From Natronospirillum sp965602035 (GTDB taxonomy: Bacteria > Pseudomonadota > Gammaproteobacteria > Pseudomonadales > Natronospirillaceae), in the NCBI GenBank assembly GCA_965602035.1, contig OZ271919.1, positions 3,217,117 through 3,281,116 of the forward strand: a DNA stretch of 64,000 bases. The letters are read 5' to 3'. Positions within the stretch are counted from its first letter, which is position 1. Each line of letters begins with the position of its first letter. This document shows, in pieces, positions 1 through 8,672 of the stretch. Made by a program: the position numbers and the translations under genes. The notes beneath the pieces were generated by a model, which was given only the letters and a program-made list of their open reading frames with translations, had not been told where the DNA came from and searched no databases.

Positions 1-41
1 AGCGGGACATTCTTCAGCGCCTGTATTCAGAACTGGAGTAA
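1..41 (+). CDS. C-terminal end of an upstream gene, probably bamC (partial)
   Basis: An open frame enters from the left edge and stops at TAA 39-41, ending in the residues RDILQRLYSELE. Only 12 residues are visible, so identity rests on context. In Pseudomonas and relatives bamC (outer-membrane assembly lipoprotein) directly precedes an MBL-fold hydrolase gene and purC, which is exactly what follows here. The next start codon lies 3 nt after this stop, so the genes are probably co-transcribed. Confidence 0.45.
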   Translation, partial: RDILQRLYSELE

Positions 42-44
42 GGC

Positions 45-857
45 ATGGAATTCGCATCTCTTGGCAGTGGCAGCAAGGGAAACGCGACACTGGTGCGCAC
101 CGGGGACACACTGGTTCTGGTTGACTGCGGGTTTACCGCGCGCGAAGCCATGAGCCGTTTTGAGAACGCCGGTTGCCGTGCAGAACAACTGACGGCGGTG
201 CTGGTCACCCATGAGCACGGTGATCACGCAAAGGGCGTGCTGACACTTGGTCGTCGCCTTGGCGTTCCGGTCTACATGTCCGCCGGCACGGCTATCGCGC
301 TCAAATGCATTGATGATCCGGTAGTAAACCTGATCACGCCGGAGCAACCGCTGACAATCGGTGGCATGCAGGTGGCGCCGGTCGCTGTGCCGCACGACGC
401 CCGTGAGAACTGCCAGTTCGTGTTCACCTGCACGCGGTCGGGCCGGCGTTTTGGCATTCTGACCGATCTCGGCCATGTGACGCCGCATGTTGCATCGCGT
501 TATCGGGCACTGGACGCCCTGCTGCTCGAAGCCAATCACGACCCGGACCTGTTGGCCGCCGGGCCTTACCCGGCATCGCTGAAACGGCGGGTGGCCGGAC
601 CGCTGGGCCATCTGAGCAATGCACAGAGTGCGGAATTACTGAGTGCGGTCGTCCATGAAGGCCTGCAGCAGGTCGTGGTGTCGCATATCAGTGAACAGAA
701 TAATGACCCGGAGCTGGCGATCCGTACACTGGCTGATGCACTGGCGGGTTATAATACCCGTCTGACACTCAATACTCAGGACAGCGGGCATGCCTGGTGT
801 TCCATCCGAACCGAGCGAGGACAGTATGCAGAAGACCAGTCTGTTGTATTCGGGTAA
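45..857 (+). CDS. MBL-fold metallo-hydrolase (YycJ/WalJ-like)
   Basis: 270 residues. The N-terminus (LGSGSKGNATLV) and the metal-binding motif THEHGDH near residue 54 are characteristic of the metallo-beta-lactamase fold subgroup that includes YycJ/WalJ. Further metal ligands are plausible at DLGH (about residue 142) and the conserved VSHIS near residue 211. Members are predicted nucleases or phosphodiesterases in the cytoplasm; the substrate of this gammaproteobacterial group is not established. A preceding gene ends 3 nt upstream, and the 3' end overlaps the purC start by 32 nt in another frame, pointing to a bamC-MBL-purC operon. The family call is firm, the function is not. Confidence 0.88.
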   Translation: MEFASLGSGSKGNATLVRTGDTLVLVDCGFTAREAMSRFENAGCRAEQLTAVLVTHEHGDHAKGVLTLGRRLGVPVYMSAGTAIALKCIDDPVVNLITPEQPLTIGGMQVAPVAVPHDARENCQFVFTCTRSGRRFGILTDLGHVTPHVASRYRALDALLLEANHDPDLLAAGPYPASLKRRVAGPLGHLSNAQSAELLSAVVHEGLQQVVVSHISEQNNDPELAIRTLADALAGYNTRLTLNTQDSGHAWCSIRTERGQYAEDQSVVFG

Positions 858-1539
858 GGCGAAATCTGTCTATTACACCGACCATCCGGATCGTCTGATT
901 CTGGAGTTCCGCGATGATACGTCGGCGTTTGACGGCAAGAAGAAAGAGGCTCTGGCGCGCAAGGGCCGGGTGAACAACCAGTTCAATGCCTTTGTAATGA
1001 ATCACCTGGCGGCGGCCGGTATCGAAACGCACTTCGTGGAGCGCCTGTCGGCCACCGAGTCAGTCGTGCTCAACCTGAAAATGCTGCCGGTGGAGTGTGT
1101 AGTCCGGAATCGGGCAGCCGGTGGGTTGGTGCGGCGTCTGGGCGTGACCGAAGGGCAGGCGCTGGACCCGCCGGTGTTCGAGTTTTTCCTGAAAAACGAC
1201 GAGCTCGGCGATCCCATGATCAATGAGTCGCACATTCTGACCTTTGGCTGGGCCACGGAAGATCAGGTGGCACAGATGAAAGCCCTCACGCTGTCGGCCA
1301 ATACCGTGCTGCAGGCCATGTTTGCAGCCGGCAAGCTGGACCTGGTGGATTACAAACTGGAGTTCGGTGTGTATGAAGGGCGAGTGGTGCTCGGCGATGA
1401 GTTCTCCCCTGACGGTTGCCGGCTCTGGGACCAGGATACCGGTGAGAAGATGGACAAGGATCGTTTCCGGCAAAGTCTCGGAAATGTGATCGAATCGTAC
1501 GAAGAAGTGGGCCGCCGCATTGGCGTCAACTTCGAGTAA
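826..1539 (+). CDS. purC: Phosphoribosylaminoimidazole-succinocarboxamide synthase (SAICAR synthetase)
   Basis: 237 residues, the same length as E. coli PurC. It ligates aspartate to CAIR using ATP in purine biosynthesis. The N-terminus (MQKTSLLYSGKAKSVY) has the glycine-rich KAK nucleotide-binding start typical of the family, followed by FRDDTSAF and VVRNRAAGG, and later GDEFSPD with WDQD. A longer reading with an in-frame ATG at 790 exists, but the start at 826 matches the family N-terminus and is preceded by GAGGACAGT. The gene begins inside the end of the MBL hydrolase gene, suggesting translational coupling. Confidence 0.97.
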   Translation: MQKTSLLYSGKAKSVYYTDHPDRLILEFRDDTSAFDGKKKEALARKGRVNNQFNAFVMNHLAAAGIETHFVERLSATESVVLNLKMLPVECVVRNRAAGGLVRRLGVTEGQALDPPVFEFFLKNDELGDPMINESHILTFGWATEDQVAQMKALTLSANTVLQAMFAAGKLDLVDYKLEFGVYEGRVVLGDEFSPDGCRLWDQDTGEKMDKDRFRQSLGNVIESYEEVGRRIGVNFE

Positions 1540-1580
1540 GCGTCTATACTCGACAGGAATTGCACACAAGGAGATTCACA

Positions 1581-2369
1581 ATGAAAAAATGGCTTGCTAC
1601 CGGTGCGGTCATGCTGGCCGCTGGCGCGTCTGCTCAGGGGTTGCCCGGTATTGATCTTGAAGTGGGCGGAGGTTATGCCACGTACAATCTGAACGGCGGC
1701 CAGCTGGGGCAGGATGTCTCTCTGGTCAATGATCAGTCCAAGGACCACCAGCTGGACCTCGACGGCGGTTCAGGCCTGCAGCTGCGCGGGAAGCTCGGTG
1801 TGCCGATCCTGCCCAAGATCAAGTTCCAGTATCAGCCCATGGTCTTCGCGAATGACAATGTGACGGAGACATTCGAGGCATTCGGTCAGACCTACACAGC
1901 CCAGGGTGAAGTCGAACTGGATATGACGCACCTGGACACCACGCTGCATTACGGCCTGCCGGATCTGTTCCCGGGTATCGACTATTTTGTCGATTTCGGT
2001 GTGAACCTCCGCTGGTTGCTCGGGGGGTTTGAAGCCGATGTCGGGGGTGAAACGGAAAGTTACGACTTCGGCGCAATTCCGTTGCCGGGCGGGCACCTCG
2101 CGGGCGGCGTGACACTGCCGGTTGTGGATGTGGAACTGTCCGGCAAGGTCAATACGCTGCCGCTCGAAGGCCTGACCAATACCGACTGGGAAGTGAAGGC
2201 ACGCTATAACCTGCCCGTTGTTCCTGTGGCGGATATCGGCGTTGAAGCCGGTTACCGTAGCTGGCTGATTGATGTTGATGGCAGTGAATCTGCGTTGATT
2301 CCGGAAGACGAACTGATCATCAATCTTGAAACGTCCGGCTTCTTTGTGGGCGTCGCTGCCGGCTTCTGA
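1581..2369 (+). CDS. TIGR04219-like outer-membrane beta-barrel protein
   Basis: 262 residues. The start at 1581 has AAGGAGA at 1567-1573 and opens a clear signal peptide (MKKWLATGAVMLAAGASA, cleavage before QGLPG). The mature part alternates hydrophobic and polar residues and is rich in Gly, aromatic and Asp residues, ending in VGVAAGF with the C-terminal Phe expected of an outer-membrane barrel. This fits the small uncharacterised family TIGR04219. No substrate can be inferred. The stop codon overlaps the start of the next gene (TGATG), so the two are probably translationally coupled although functionally unrelated. Confidence 0.75.
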   Translation: MKKWLATGAVMLAAGASAQGLPGIDLEVGGGYATYNLNGGQLGQDVSLVNDQSKDHQLDLDGGSGLQLRGKLGVPILPKIKFQYQPMVFANDNVTETFEAFGQTYTAQGEVELDMTHLDTTLHYGLPDLFPGIDYFVDFGVNLRWLLGGFEADVGGETESYDFGAIPLPGGHLAGGVTLPVVDVELSGKVNTLPLEGLTNTDWEVKARYNLPVVPVADIGVEAGYRSWLIDVDGSESALIPEDELIINLETSGFFVGVAAGF

Positions 2370-3859
2370 TGATTCCGCTGTTTGACAGTCAGGTCATCCG
2401 GGCTGCTGAACAGCGCTGGGCCAGGGATCAGGCCCAACCTACCTATTTGTTGATGGAGCGTGCCGCCGGCGCGCTTGCCCGAGCCGCTGAGCAGTTGTTC
2501 GACCCGGAGCGACCCATTGTTGTATTGGCCGGGAGGGGGAATAACGGCGGTGATGGCGTGCTGGCAGCCTGCTACCTGCAGGCCGGAGGCCGCACGGTGC
2601 AGATCTGGACTGCCGGGCCACCGAAACCCGATACGGATGCCGAACGTGCCTGGGCCGCGGCAAAGGCGGCGGGTGTGCCCGTTGTAACCAACCTTGCTGC
2701 ACTCCCCACGGATGTTCACCTTCAGGTGATTGATGCGCTGCTGGGTACCGGGTTCCGGGGAGAGCCTGAGGGGCTCGTGGCCGATGCGCTGGCCTGGTGC
2801 ACCGAGCGGGTGTCTCCACAGGTGCTGGCTGCGGACTGCCCGAGTGGCCTCGATGCCGATACCGGTCATACGGCCCGGGCCCTGGCTGCCGCACAGACTG
2901 TGACCTTTATCGGCGCCAAACCCGGGCTGTTTACGGCCCAGGGGCCGCGCTATTCGGGTCAGGTCAGAATCGCCGCCATTGATGCGTCGCCACCGGTGGA
3001 TCAGGCGTGCGCGTACCTTCTCGAGGAACAGGATCTCGGGTGGCCGACACGGTCCGCCGTTATGCACAAAGGGGCTGCGGGCCAGGTCGTCTTTCTGGGT
3101 GGCGGCCCGGGTATGCCGGGGGCAGCGGCACTGGCCTGCGAGGCCGCACTCGCTGCCGGTGCCGGTCGGGTGAGCGCGTATGTGATGTCTGAAAACCGTG
3201 CGGTTCTGGCTACCCGCTGCCCGGAGATGCTGGTGCCTCAGAGTATTTTGCCGCCGTCACCTGACCGACCGGCCACTCTGATTGCGGGTCCGGGACTCGG
3301 CCGCGATGACGAGGCGCAGACGCGGCTTGCCGAGGCATTATCCCGTTATGAGGGGCAATGTCAGTTGCTTGATGCCGACGCCCTTTGGCACATCGGAAGT
3401 GGCTCGCTCCGGCCCACGGGGCCGGCGGTGCTGACTCCCCACGCCGGTGAAGCCGCTCGTCTGCTGGGGACCGACGTTGCCGGCGTCGAATCCGACCGGC
3501 TTTCTGCCGCGCGCGAGCTGCAATCAAGGTTTCGAAGCACCGTAGTATTGAAGGGCGCGGGGACAGTGATCGCGTCCGCTGAGCGTGTGGCGATCGTACC
3601 GGGTGCCTCGGGGAGCCTGGCAACGTCGGGCCTGGGCGACGTGCTCAGTGGTGTGATCGGCGCTCTGATGGCCCAGGGACTCGAGCCCTCCAAGGCAGCC
3701 TGCTCCGGAACATTTGCTCTGATGAAGTCCGGGTTGTCGATGGCCGGCAGCCAGCCGGTGGTGCGGGCAACCGAGGTTCTGGACCGGCTCCCGGATACCT
3801 TCAATCGACTCGGGTTCAAGAGTCATACCAATGCGGGCGATACCGGGTCAGAGCCTTGA
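2369..3859 (+). CDS. nnr: Bifunctional NAD(P)HX epimerase / ADP-dependent NAD(P)HX dehydratase
   Basis: 496 residues, the usual size of the fused repair enzyme (YjeF/Nnr). It epimerises and dehydrates hydrated NADH and NADPH back to usable cofactors. The N-terminal YjeF_N half shows GRGNNGGDG near residue 55 and DALLGTGFRG near residue 121. The C-terminal carbohydrate-kinase-like half shows KGAAGQVVFLGGGPGMPGA, LTPHAGEAARL and the catalytic region GSLATSGLGDVLSG. It starts within the stop of the preceding gene. The stop codon at 3857-3859 overlaps the 3' end of the convergent lipoprotein gene by 12 nt. In many proteobacteria this gene adjoins tsaE; it does not here. Confidence 0.93.
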   Translation: MIPLFDSQVIRAAEQRWARDQAQPTYLLMERAAGALARAAEQLFDPERPIVVLAGRGNNGGDGVLAACYLQAGGRTVQIWTAGPPKPDTDAERAWAAAKAAGVPVVTNLAALPTDVHLQVIDALLGTGFRGEPEGLVADALAWCTERVSPQVLAADCPSGLDADTGHTARALAAAQTVTFIGAKPGLFTAQGPRYSGQVRIAAIDASPPVDQACAYLLEEQDLGWPTRSAVMHKGAAGQVVFLGGGPGMPGAAALACEAALAAGAGRVSAYVMSENRAVLATRCPEMLVPQSILPPSPDRPATLIAGPGLGRDDEAQTRLAEALSRYEGQCQLLDADALWHIGSGSLRPTGPAVLTPHAGEAARLLGTDVAGVESDRLSAARELQSRFRSTVVLKGAGTVIASAERVAIVPGASGSLATSGLGDVLSGVIGALMAQGLEPSKAACSGTFALMKSGLSMAGSQPVVRATEVLDRLPDTFNRLGFKSHTNAGDTGSEP

Positions 3860-5365
3860 ATCCCAGGTGCCGCCAAACGTGCCGGTGCACTGGTTTTCCA
3901 GTCGATCGTGCTGTTGCTGGCCGGTTTCCGAGGTAACCGGGTCACGGTAATGGAAAATCCGGGTGTCATTGTCGGGTTGTGCGCAGACCCCCAGAAGCGG
4001 CTCATCGTATTGTTCACTCTGGCTGCAGACGCCCTGACTGTAATTGAGTTCCGGCCGCTCGGTCAGCGCATCGCACTGAGAGGAGCCAGTGGGTGGCGCG
4101 GCGACGGTACCATCCGCTTTTTCCAGGCAGATGTTGCGCAGGTTGATGAGCTGGTTCTGGTTGTCCGGTGTGCGACAACTGCCTGCCAGACCCCAGGTGA
4201 GGGGGCTGTCACGGCCGCTGGCCGCCGACACCGGAATTGCCAGGCCGCCCGTTACCGACCGCTCGCCAAGCACTGCATCCACTGCGATACGATAAGTGCC
4301 GATGTTCTCAAGAACCAGGTCGTTTTCGGTGGTAGTCCAGGCATCGAGTAACTGACCTCTGGGGTTAAGCAGTTGCGCGGAGAATGGCAGACTCTCTCCG
4401 TTGGCTTCTGCGTTGATAGTGACACGTGTGGTCAGCGGCGCGGTACCGGCTGGCGGTGATGCAATAATCTCGATGTAATCGGATTCGCTGCCGGCGTTGG
4501 TGACCGTGCAGTCAGCCACCGAGTTCGCGGCTTCCGCATCGGTCAGCAGGTCTGCGGTCTGGGGCAGCCTCAGGAGTGTCAGCTCGGCGATCGGGACAGT
4601 GGCGACCAGCGTATCCTCGCAGGTCTCGGTAACCGGCAGGGTATAGGCCTCGGCGATCATTCTGTCGGTCGGTTCATCGTAGCGGACGGTCAGGTCGATG
4701 CGCCGATGCAGGTCCAGCCAGGGGTTCGATGACACGGTGGTTGAGTAGTCGTCGGCAAGGACAGACGAGGTGGCGTCCTCTGGCCATACTGGCGCTATCC
4801 AGTCCTCCAGATTCGCCAGAATCCGATCAATGACCGACTGATCCAGCCCGCCATCAAGAGCCTCGGCGCACGCCTGCGCCGCATCGCCATTAAAGCAGTC
4901 GTCCGCGGACTGATCCGCCTCTGAGTGCACGTAGGCGTGGCTGATCAGACTGGCCAATGGGTTGATGTTGGCCCGGGAATCCGTCGCGCCCATGCCATTG
5001 GTGAGATCGTACAGCCCGAACAATTGTCGCTCGCGGCCGAAACGGTCTGTGAACTGGCTTTCCAACAGACCGCTGCGGCTGAACAGACCCAGCATGCGAT
5101 AGCCGGCATCGGAATCGGTTGCCGTGCACAGTGGGTTATAGTCGCCCTCAGGCTGATCCTGGGCGCAGAGTGAGACGAATGGCCGGTGGTCGGTGCCGGC
5201 GACGGTACCAAGCAGGGTGAGGTCACCCATCAGCCGGCCATTGACCCGCTCGTACGGCAGATCGCTATCGGCGCCGTCGCCCGTGCTGGCGTTATTTCGG
5301 TCGCAGCCCGCAAGAAGAACAAACAGCGACAGAGCAGCGGTGGTGAAAAACCTTTCAGGGCGCAT
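3848..5365 (-). CDS. Hypothetical lipoprotein
   Basis: 505 residues from the start at 5365, chosen because it opens a lipoprotein signal peptide (MRPERFFTTAALSLFVLLAGC, lipid-anchored Cys at 21); an upstream in-frame start would bury it. The mature protein is acidic and rich in Thr, Asn and Asp, with about ten further cysteines, many of them in the last 110 residues, which suggests disulfide-bonded extracytoplasmic domains. A stretch around residues 290-370 (SPPAGTAPLTTRVTINAEA, then ENIGTYRIAVDAVLG) resembles a PKD/Ig-like beta-sandwich. I do not recognise a family. It is a single gene convergent with nnr and divergent from the membrane protein gene at 5468. Confidence 0.7.
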   Translation of the reverse strand: MRPERFFTTAALSLFVLLAGCDRNNASTGDGADSDLPYERVNGRLMGDLTLLGTVAGTDHRPFVSLCAQDQPEGDYNPLCTATDSDAGYRMLGLFSRSGLLESQFTDRFGRERQLFGLYDLTNGMGATDSRANINPLASLISHAYVHSEADQSADDCFNGDAAQACAEALDGGLDQSVIDRILANLEDWIAPVWPEDATSSVLADDYSTTVSSNPWLDLHRRIDLTVRYDEPTDRMIAEAYTLPVTETCEDTLVATVPIAELTLLRLPQTADLLTDAEAANSVADCTVTNAGSESDYIEIIASPPAGTAPLTTRVTINAEANGESLPFSAQLLNPRGQLLDAWTTTENDLVLENIGTYRIAVDAVLGERSVTGGLAIPVSAASGRDSPLTWGLAGSCRTPDNQNQLINLRNICLEKADGTVAAPPTGSSQCDALTERPELNYSQGVCSQSEQYDEPLLGVCAQPDNDTRIFHYRDPVTSETGQQQHDRLENQCTGTFGGTWDSRL

Positions 5366-5467
5366 GGCGTATTCATTAACTCGCGGTTCTGGTAAAAATG
5401 TTATCGGCATCTGGCCGCTACAGTTTACAGATGCGTCCAACCGGGGGTTAACAGGAGTCGCAGTATC

Positions 5468-6625
5468 ATGGAAATGCCGACCGAGTGGAGCAGCCTGAGC
5501 TCATATTCAGGTGTCGTTGCTGCCCTGACGCTGTTCGGCCTGATCTGGCTGACTCTCGTCCGCCGGATTCTCGTGCGGCTTCTGCGCCGGGTACTGGGCC
5601 TGTTGTCTGCGCTACTTCGCGGCTATGGACTGTCGATTCAGCAGTTACGCCAGTCAGCGCGCGGGCGTCATCTGCGCCGGCTGGCCAGGAGGGAGCGCTA
5701 TCGGCTTGCCGAGGGCCTGATACGGCAGTTGCGTGAGTTTGATGAACGTGAGGCGGAATCGGTCGCCCGTGGTCTGGTAACAGAGGAGCGTCTGGAAAAA
5801 CTGGTCGAGAACCTCACGCACCGGACGGTGCAGGCCAGAGAAGATCAACCGGACTATCTGTCCCGGGAAGAGGCAGAAACGGCATTGACCGGCTGGCGGC
5901 GGGTGATTCGGCTGCAGGGGGACCTGGGACGCCTGTTGCGCGAAGAGGCGGACGCGGAAGCCCGGCTGACGCGGGAAATGGCCACCCTGCGCCGGGCGCT
6001 CCCCGGCTCCGGCGCCTCGGTTCACCTCGACCCCGCGGCACCTTCGCTCACCCAGGGCATTATTTCGATCGCCAGTATCGCCGTGGTTCTGGTCGCGGCC
6101 GGCTGGCTGCTTCTGCCGGGGGTTACGTCCCTTGCTCCGGGGTTGTCAGTGACTCACCTGATCGGTGTGGAAGTAGCGCTTCTGTTTGCACTGGTGATCA
6201 CGGTGCAGGCTTTTCTCCATGGGGTTCGGGCGGAGTCACCATCGCGTCGGCTGGTGCAGGTGGTTGGGGGGATGCTGCTCCTGGCATGGACGTTCGTGCT
6301 GGCATTACTCGCCCAGAGCCGCCAACTGCCCGACCCCGGTTCAGGTGTTCCGTCGCTCGTACCGGCCCTCCAGGCAGTGCTGGGTGGTGCCATTCCGTGG
6401 TGGCTTGCACTGGTGTCGGGTGCGGCCCCCCGGCTCGTTGATCTGCCGCTGCGGCTGGTGTCGGCACTGCTGGACGCCCTGCTTGCTGCCACAGCGTTGA
6501 TGCTACAGTTGGTCCGGTTCGTGGTGATCAGTGTTGAGCTTGTGCTCGTCGCCGCCATTGACGTGCTGACCTGGCCGCTGCGGCTGCTTGCACGGCCTGT
6601 GTTGTCGGCGCGTAAAAGGCAATAA
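5468..6625 (+). CDS. Hypothetical multi-pass membrane protein
   Basis: 385 residues. An N-terminal hydrophobic segment (about residues 15-50) is followed by a roughly 120-residue Arg/Glu-rich, probably helical cytoplasmic region. Four or more membrane segments follow (about residues 197-220, 228-250, 262-285, then two near 300-375). AGGAG at 5452-5456 precedes the ATG at 5468; an in-frame ATG at 5474 is an alternative. No domain family is recognised and the architecture does not match a known transporter. It has its own short upstream region and stands alone between divergent and downstream genes. Confidence 0.7.
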   Translation: MEMPTEWSSLSSYSGVVAALTLFGLIWLTLVRRILVRLLRRVLGLLSALLRGYGLSIQQLRQSARGRHLRRLARRERYRLAEGLIRQLREFDEREAESVARGLVTEERLEKLVENLTHRTVQAREDQPDYLSREEAETALTGWRRVIRLQGDLGRLLREEADAEARLTREMATLRRALPGSGASVHLDPAAPSLTQGIISIASIAVVLVAAGWLLLPGVTSLAPGLSVTHLIGVEVALLFALVITVQAFLHGVRAESPSRRLVQVVGGMLLLAWTFVLALLAQSRQLPDPGSGVPSLVPALQAVLGGAIPWWLALVSGAAPRLVDLPLRLVSALLDALLAATALMLQLVRFVVISVELVLVAAIDVLTWPLRLLARPVLSARKRQ

Positions 6626-6715
6626 AAGTTGGTCGCCCCGGTAGCGCGGCGCTTGTCGCGATCTTCTACTCTTGCTAGGGTGCGCTGACTCTTTACACAA
6701 CAGGTAGTCAAGACG

Positions 6716-7435
6716 ATGAAAAAATCTCTGCTTACCCTGTCGATTGCCGGCTTGGCGGCAACCGGCGCCGTAGCCCAGGAACTCGAGACGGTAGACCAGC
6801 GGGCCAGCTATTATTTCGGGCTGGATCTGGGCAGCAACCTGGCACAGCAGGTCGGTTCTGACCGTATCGACGTCGATGCGGTAATCATGGGTCTGGAAGA
6901 TGGCCTGGCGCAGAACGAGCCGCAACTGACACTGGAGCAGATCCAGCAGGCGGTCACGACGCTGCAACAGGAACTTCAGGCGGAAGCGCAGGCAGAAGCT
7001 GAAGAATTGCGCGCACCGGGTGAAAATTTCCTGAGAGATAACGCCGAGCGCGAAGGCGTAGTGGTTACGGACAGCGGGCTTCAATATGAAATCGTGGAGC
7101 AGACCGATGACGGTGCATCGCCTGATGCCGAGGATACTGTTCGGGTCCATTACCACGGCACATTGATCGATGACACGGTATTCGACAGCTCGGTCGAGCG
7201 CGGTGAGCCTGTGGAATTCCCGCTTGACGGTGTGATTCCGGGCTGGACCGAGGGTGTCCAACTAATGACCGAAGGCGACACTTACCGTTTCTATATTCCG
7301 GCTGAGCTGGCGTATCGGGACCAGAGTGTCGGCGAGATTCCCCCCTACTCAACCCTGATTTTTGAAGTCGAGCTGCTGGAGGTATTGCCCTCGGAAAATA
7401 ATAGCGGCAACAGCGGCGGGAACAGCGGCAACTGA
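6716..7435 (+). CDS. FKBP-type peptidyl-prolyl cis-trans isomerase (Mip/FkpA-like)
   Basis: 239 residues. A signal peptide (MKKSLLTLSIAGLAATGAVA, cleavage before QELE) directs it to the periplasm. An N-terminal helical dimerisation region (about 25-105, FKBP_N type) precedes the FKBP domain (about 115-225) with VRVHYHGTLIDDTVFDSS, GVIPGWTEGVQLM and the family end FEVELLEV. It catalyses proline isomerisation during envelope protein folding. An unusual Ser/Gly/Asn tail (NNSGNSGGNSGN) extends past the domain. A rho-independent terminator follows at 7457, so the gene is monocistronic. Confidence 0.92.
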   Translation: MKKSLLTLSIAGLAATGAVAQELETVDQRASYYFGLDLGSNLAQQVGSDRIDVDAVIMGLEDGLAQNEPQLTLEQIQQAVTTLQQELQAEAQAEAEELRAPGENFLRDNAEREGVVVTDSGLQYEIVEQTDDGASPDAEDTVRVHYHGTLIDDTVFDSSVERGEPVEFPLDGVIPGWTEGVQLMTEGDTYRFYIPAELAYRDQSVGEIPPYSTLIFEVELLEVLPSENNSGNSGGNSGN

Positions 7436-7456
7436 AACCGCGCCGGTTGATTATGC

Positions 7457-7489
7457 GGAAAAAAGCTGCCTCATCGGCGGCTTTTTTTT
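7457..7489 (+). terminator. Rho-independent terminator after the FKBP gene
   Basis: An A-rich arm and AGCTGCC, a short TCATC loop, then GGCGGCT and eight T residues form a stem with one G-U pair and a run of T, 22 nt after the FKBP stop codon. Confidence 0.85.
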
Positions 7490-7620
7490 GCCTTGATACC
7501 GGCCACCCGGGCCTGCAAGTGCCTGTGATGTCCGCAGTCTGGCTCGCTCAGCAGACTTGGCAGGGTTCTTGAATAGTCTGTGCCATAGCAATGATTCTTC
7601 AACAACAGGATGGAGTGACT

Positions 7621-8169
7621 ATGGCAAACCTCACACTGAATCAGGATATGCTGTTGCTGGGCTCGGCGTTTGGCGCCGGCGTGCTGACGTTTGGTTTGGC
7701 CATACTCGTGGCGCTTTTCTGGGCACGCAGCCGCCAGCAGACCGTAAACGGGGCAACCCCTGAACAGACCCGCCGGGCGCTGCTGGAAAATGTGGCTCAG
7801 AACGTCAGTGAAGTGCATCATGTATACCAGCAGTTTCTGTCGCTGGCTATGGACTATGCGCGTTACGGGGCAGACTGGCCGACCAGCCGGAAAGAGGAAC
7901 TGCGTCGGGTGACCGATGACCTGGTGTCTGCTTTCCGGCATCTCACGGAAGCCGAGGCGACTCTCCTCCTGCTCGGAGAGAAAAAGCTTGAGCGCGCACT
8001 GCGGGTGTACGGCGCCAAGATTGTTCACCTGCGTCGCCAGGTTTATGCTGATCGTCGAACCTTCAGCGGAGAAGATATGCAGGGGCTCGAACAACTGAAA
8101 CAGGACATTGCGGAGTGGCGTGAAACCTTCTTTGATGCGCTCAGCAACCGATTCAGGCTGGCCGCATGA
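7621..8169 (+). CDS. Hypothetical single-pass membrane protein
   Basis: 182 residues from the ATG at 7621, preceded by GGAGTG. An in-frame ATG at 7591 has no ribosome-binding site. One transmembrane helix lies at about residues 10-35 (LLLGSAFGAGVLTFGLAILVALFW), followed by a basic and acidic, predominantly helical cytoplasmic domain with several Arg/Glu heptad-like stretches. No family is recognised. The stop codon overlaps the start of a 40-codon gene (ATGA), so the two probably make a coupled pair. Confidence 0.65.
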   Translation: MANLTLNQDMLLLGSAFGAGVLTFGLAILVALFWARSRQQTVNGATPEQTRRALLENVAQNVSEVHHVYQQFLSLAMDYARYGADWPTSRKEELRRVTDDLVSAFRHLTEAEATLLLLGEKKLERALRVYGAKIVHLRRQVYADRRTFSGEDMQGLEQLKQDIAEWRETFFDALSNRFRLAA

Positions 8170-8288
8170 AAGGGCTTTTCCGGCGCACCGGTGAGCAACC
8201 GTGCGCCACCTGTATCCGCTTGCGCTGGACGCTGCTCTACTGCGCTGTTATGGCCGTCATTCTGACGCTTATGCTGGTGCGCGGCTGA
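8166..8288 (+). CDS. Small membrane protein, 40 residues
   Basis: ATG at 8166 overlaps the previous stop in an ATGA junction, which gives translational coupling. The product has a basic N-terminus with a CATC (CxxC) motif at residues 13-16 and a single hydrophobic helix (about residues 19-38, LRWTLLYCAVMAVILTLMLV), ending in RG. Size, charge distribution and coupling to a membrane protein gene argue for a real small protein rather than chance. The Cys pair could bind metal or be redox-active; this is inference. Confidence 0.55.
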   Translation: MKGLFRRTGEQPCATCIRLRWTLLYCAVMAVILTLMLVRG

Positions 8289-8329
8289 ACGTTCAGCCAG
8301 CGCATTTTCTGTGCTATCATCCGCCCGCT

Positions 8330-8602
8330 ATGAGCACGGACTCGACCGAACCCTCGTTCATACCTCCTGGCGAGTACCATGAACTCGACACAACAGGCCT
8401 GCGTTGCCCGGAACCAGTGATGATGCTGCACGCGGCCGTTCGCAGGCATGGCGCGGGAGCCGTTGTGCATGTGGTGGCAACCGATCCGGCAACCGAACGG
8501 GATATCCCCCGGTTCTGCCGGTTTCTCGGGCATGAACTGCTGCACTCGACACAGGCCGGCGAGCTTTTCGAATACTGGATCCGTTTCGTGGGCCGGTCGT
8601 AG
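8330..8602 (+). CDS. tusA: TusA-family sulfur carrier protein
   Basis: 90 residues. The core contains the diagnostic CPEP motif (LDTTGLRCPEPVMMLHAAVR) with the persulfide-carrying cysteine near residue 25, followed by the beta-alpha pattern of the family (VVHVVATDPATERDIPRFCRFLGHELL). TusA takes sulfur from IscS for tRNA 2-thiouridine synthesis and related transfers. The start at 8330 was chosen by family length (E. coli 81 residues); an upstream in-frame start at 8201 would overlap the small membrane gene. It lies 41 nt after that gene and 70 nt before rhlB. Confidence 0.88.
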   Translation: MSTDSTEPSFIPPGEYHELDTTGLRCPEPVMMLHAAVRRHGAGAVVHVVATDPATERDIPRFCRFLGHELLHSTQAGELFEYWIRFVGRS

Positions 8603-8672
8603 CTGCCGTACTGGATTTTGACGGTATCAGCGCTGGCTTGACAGGCGATCCAAACAGGAAGAACACTGAATT

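Noticed and set aside
2252..3067. Minus-strand frame over the nnr gene
   Set aside because: nnr is a clear family member; the opposite frame has no signature.
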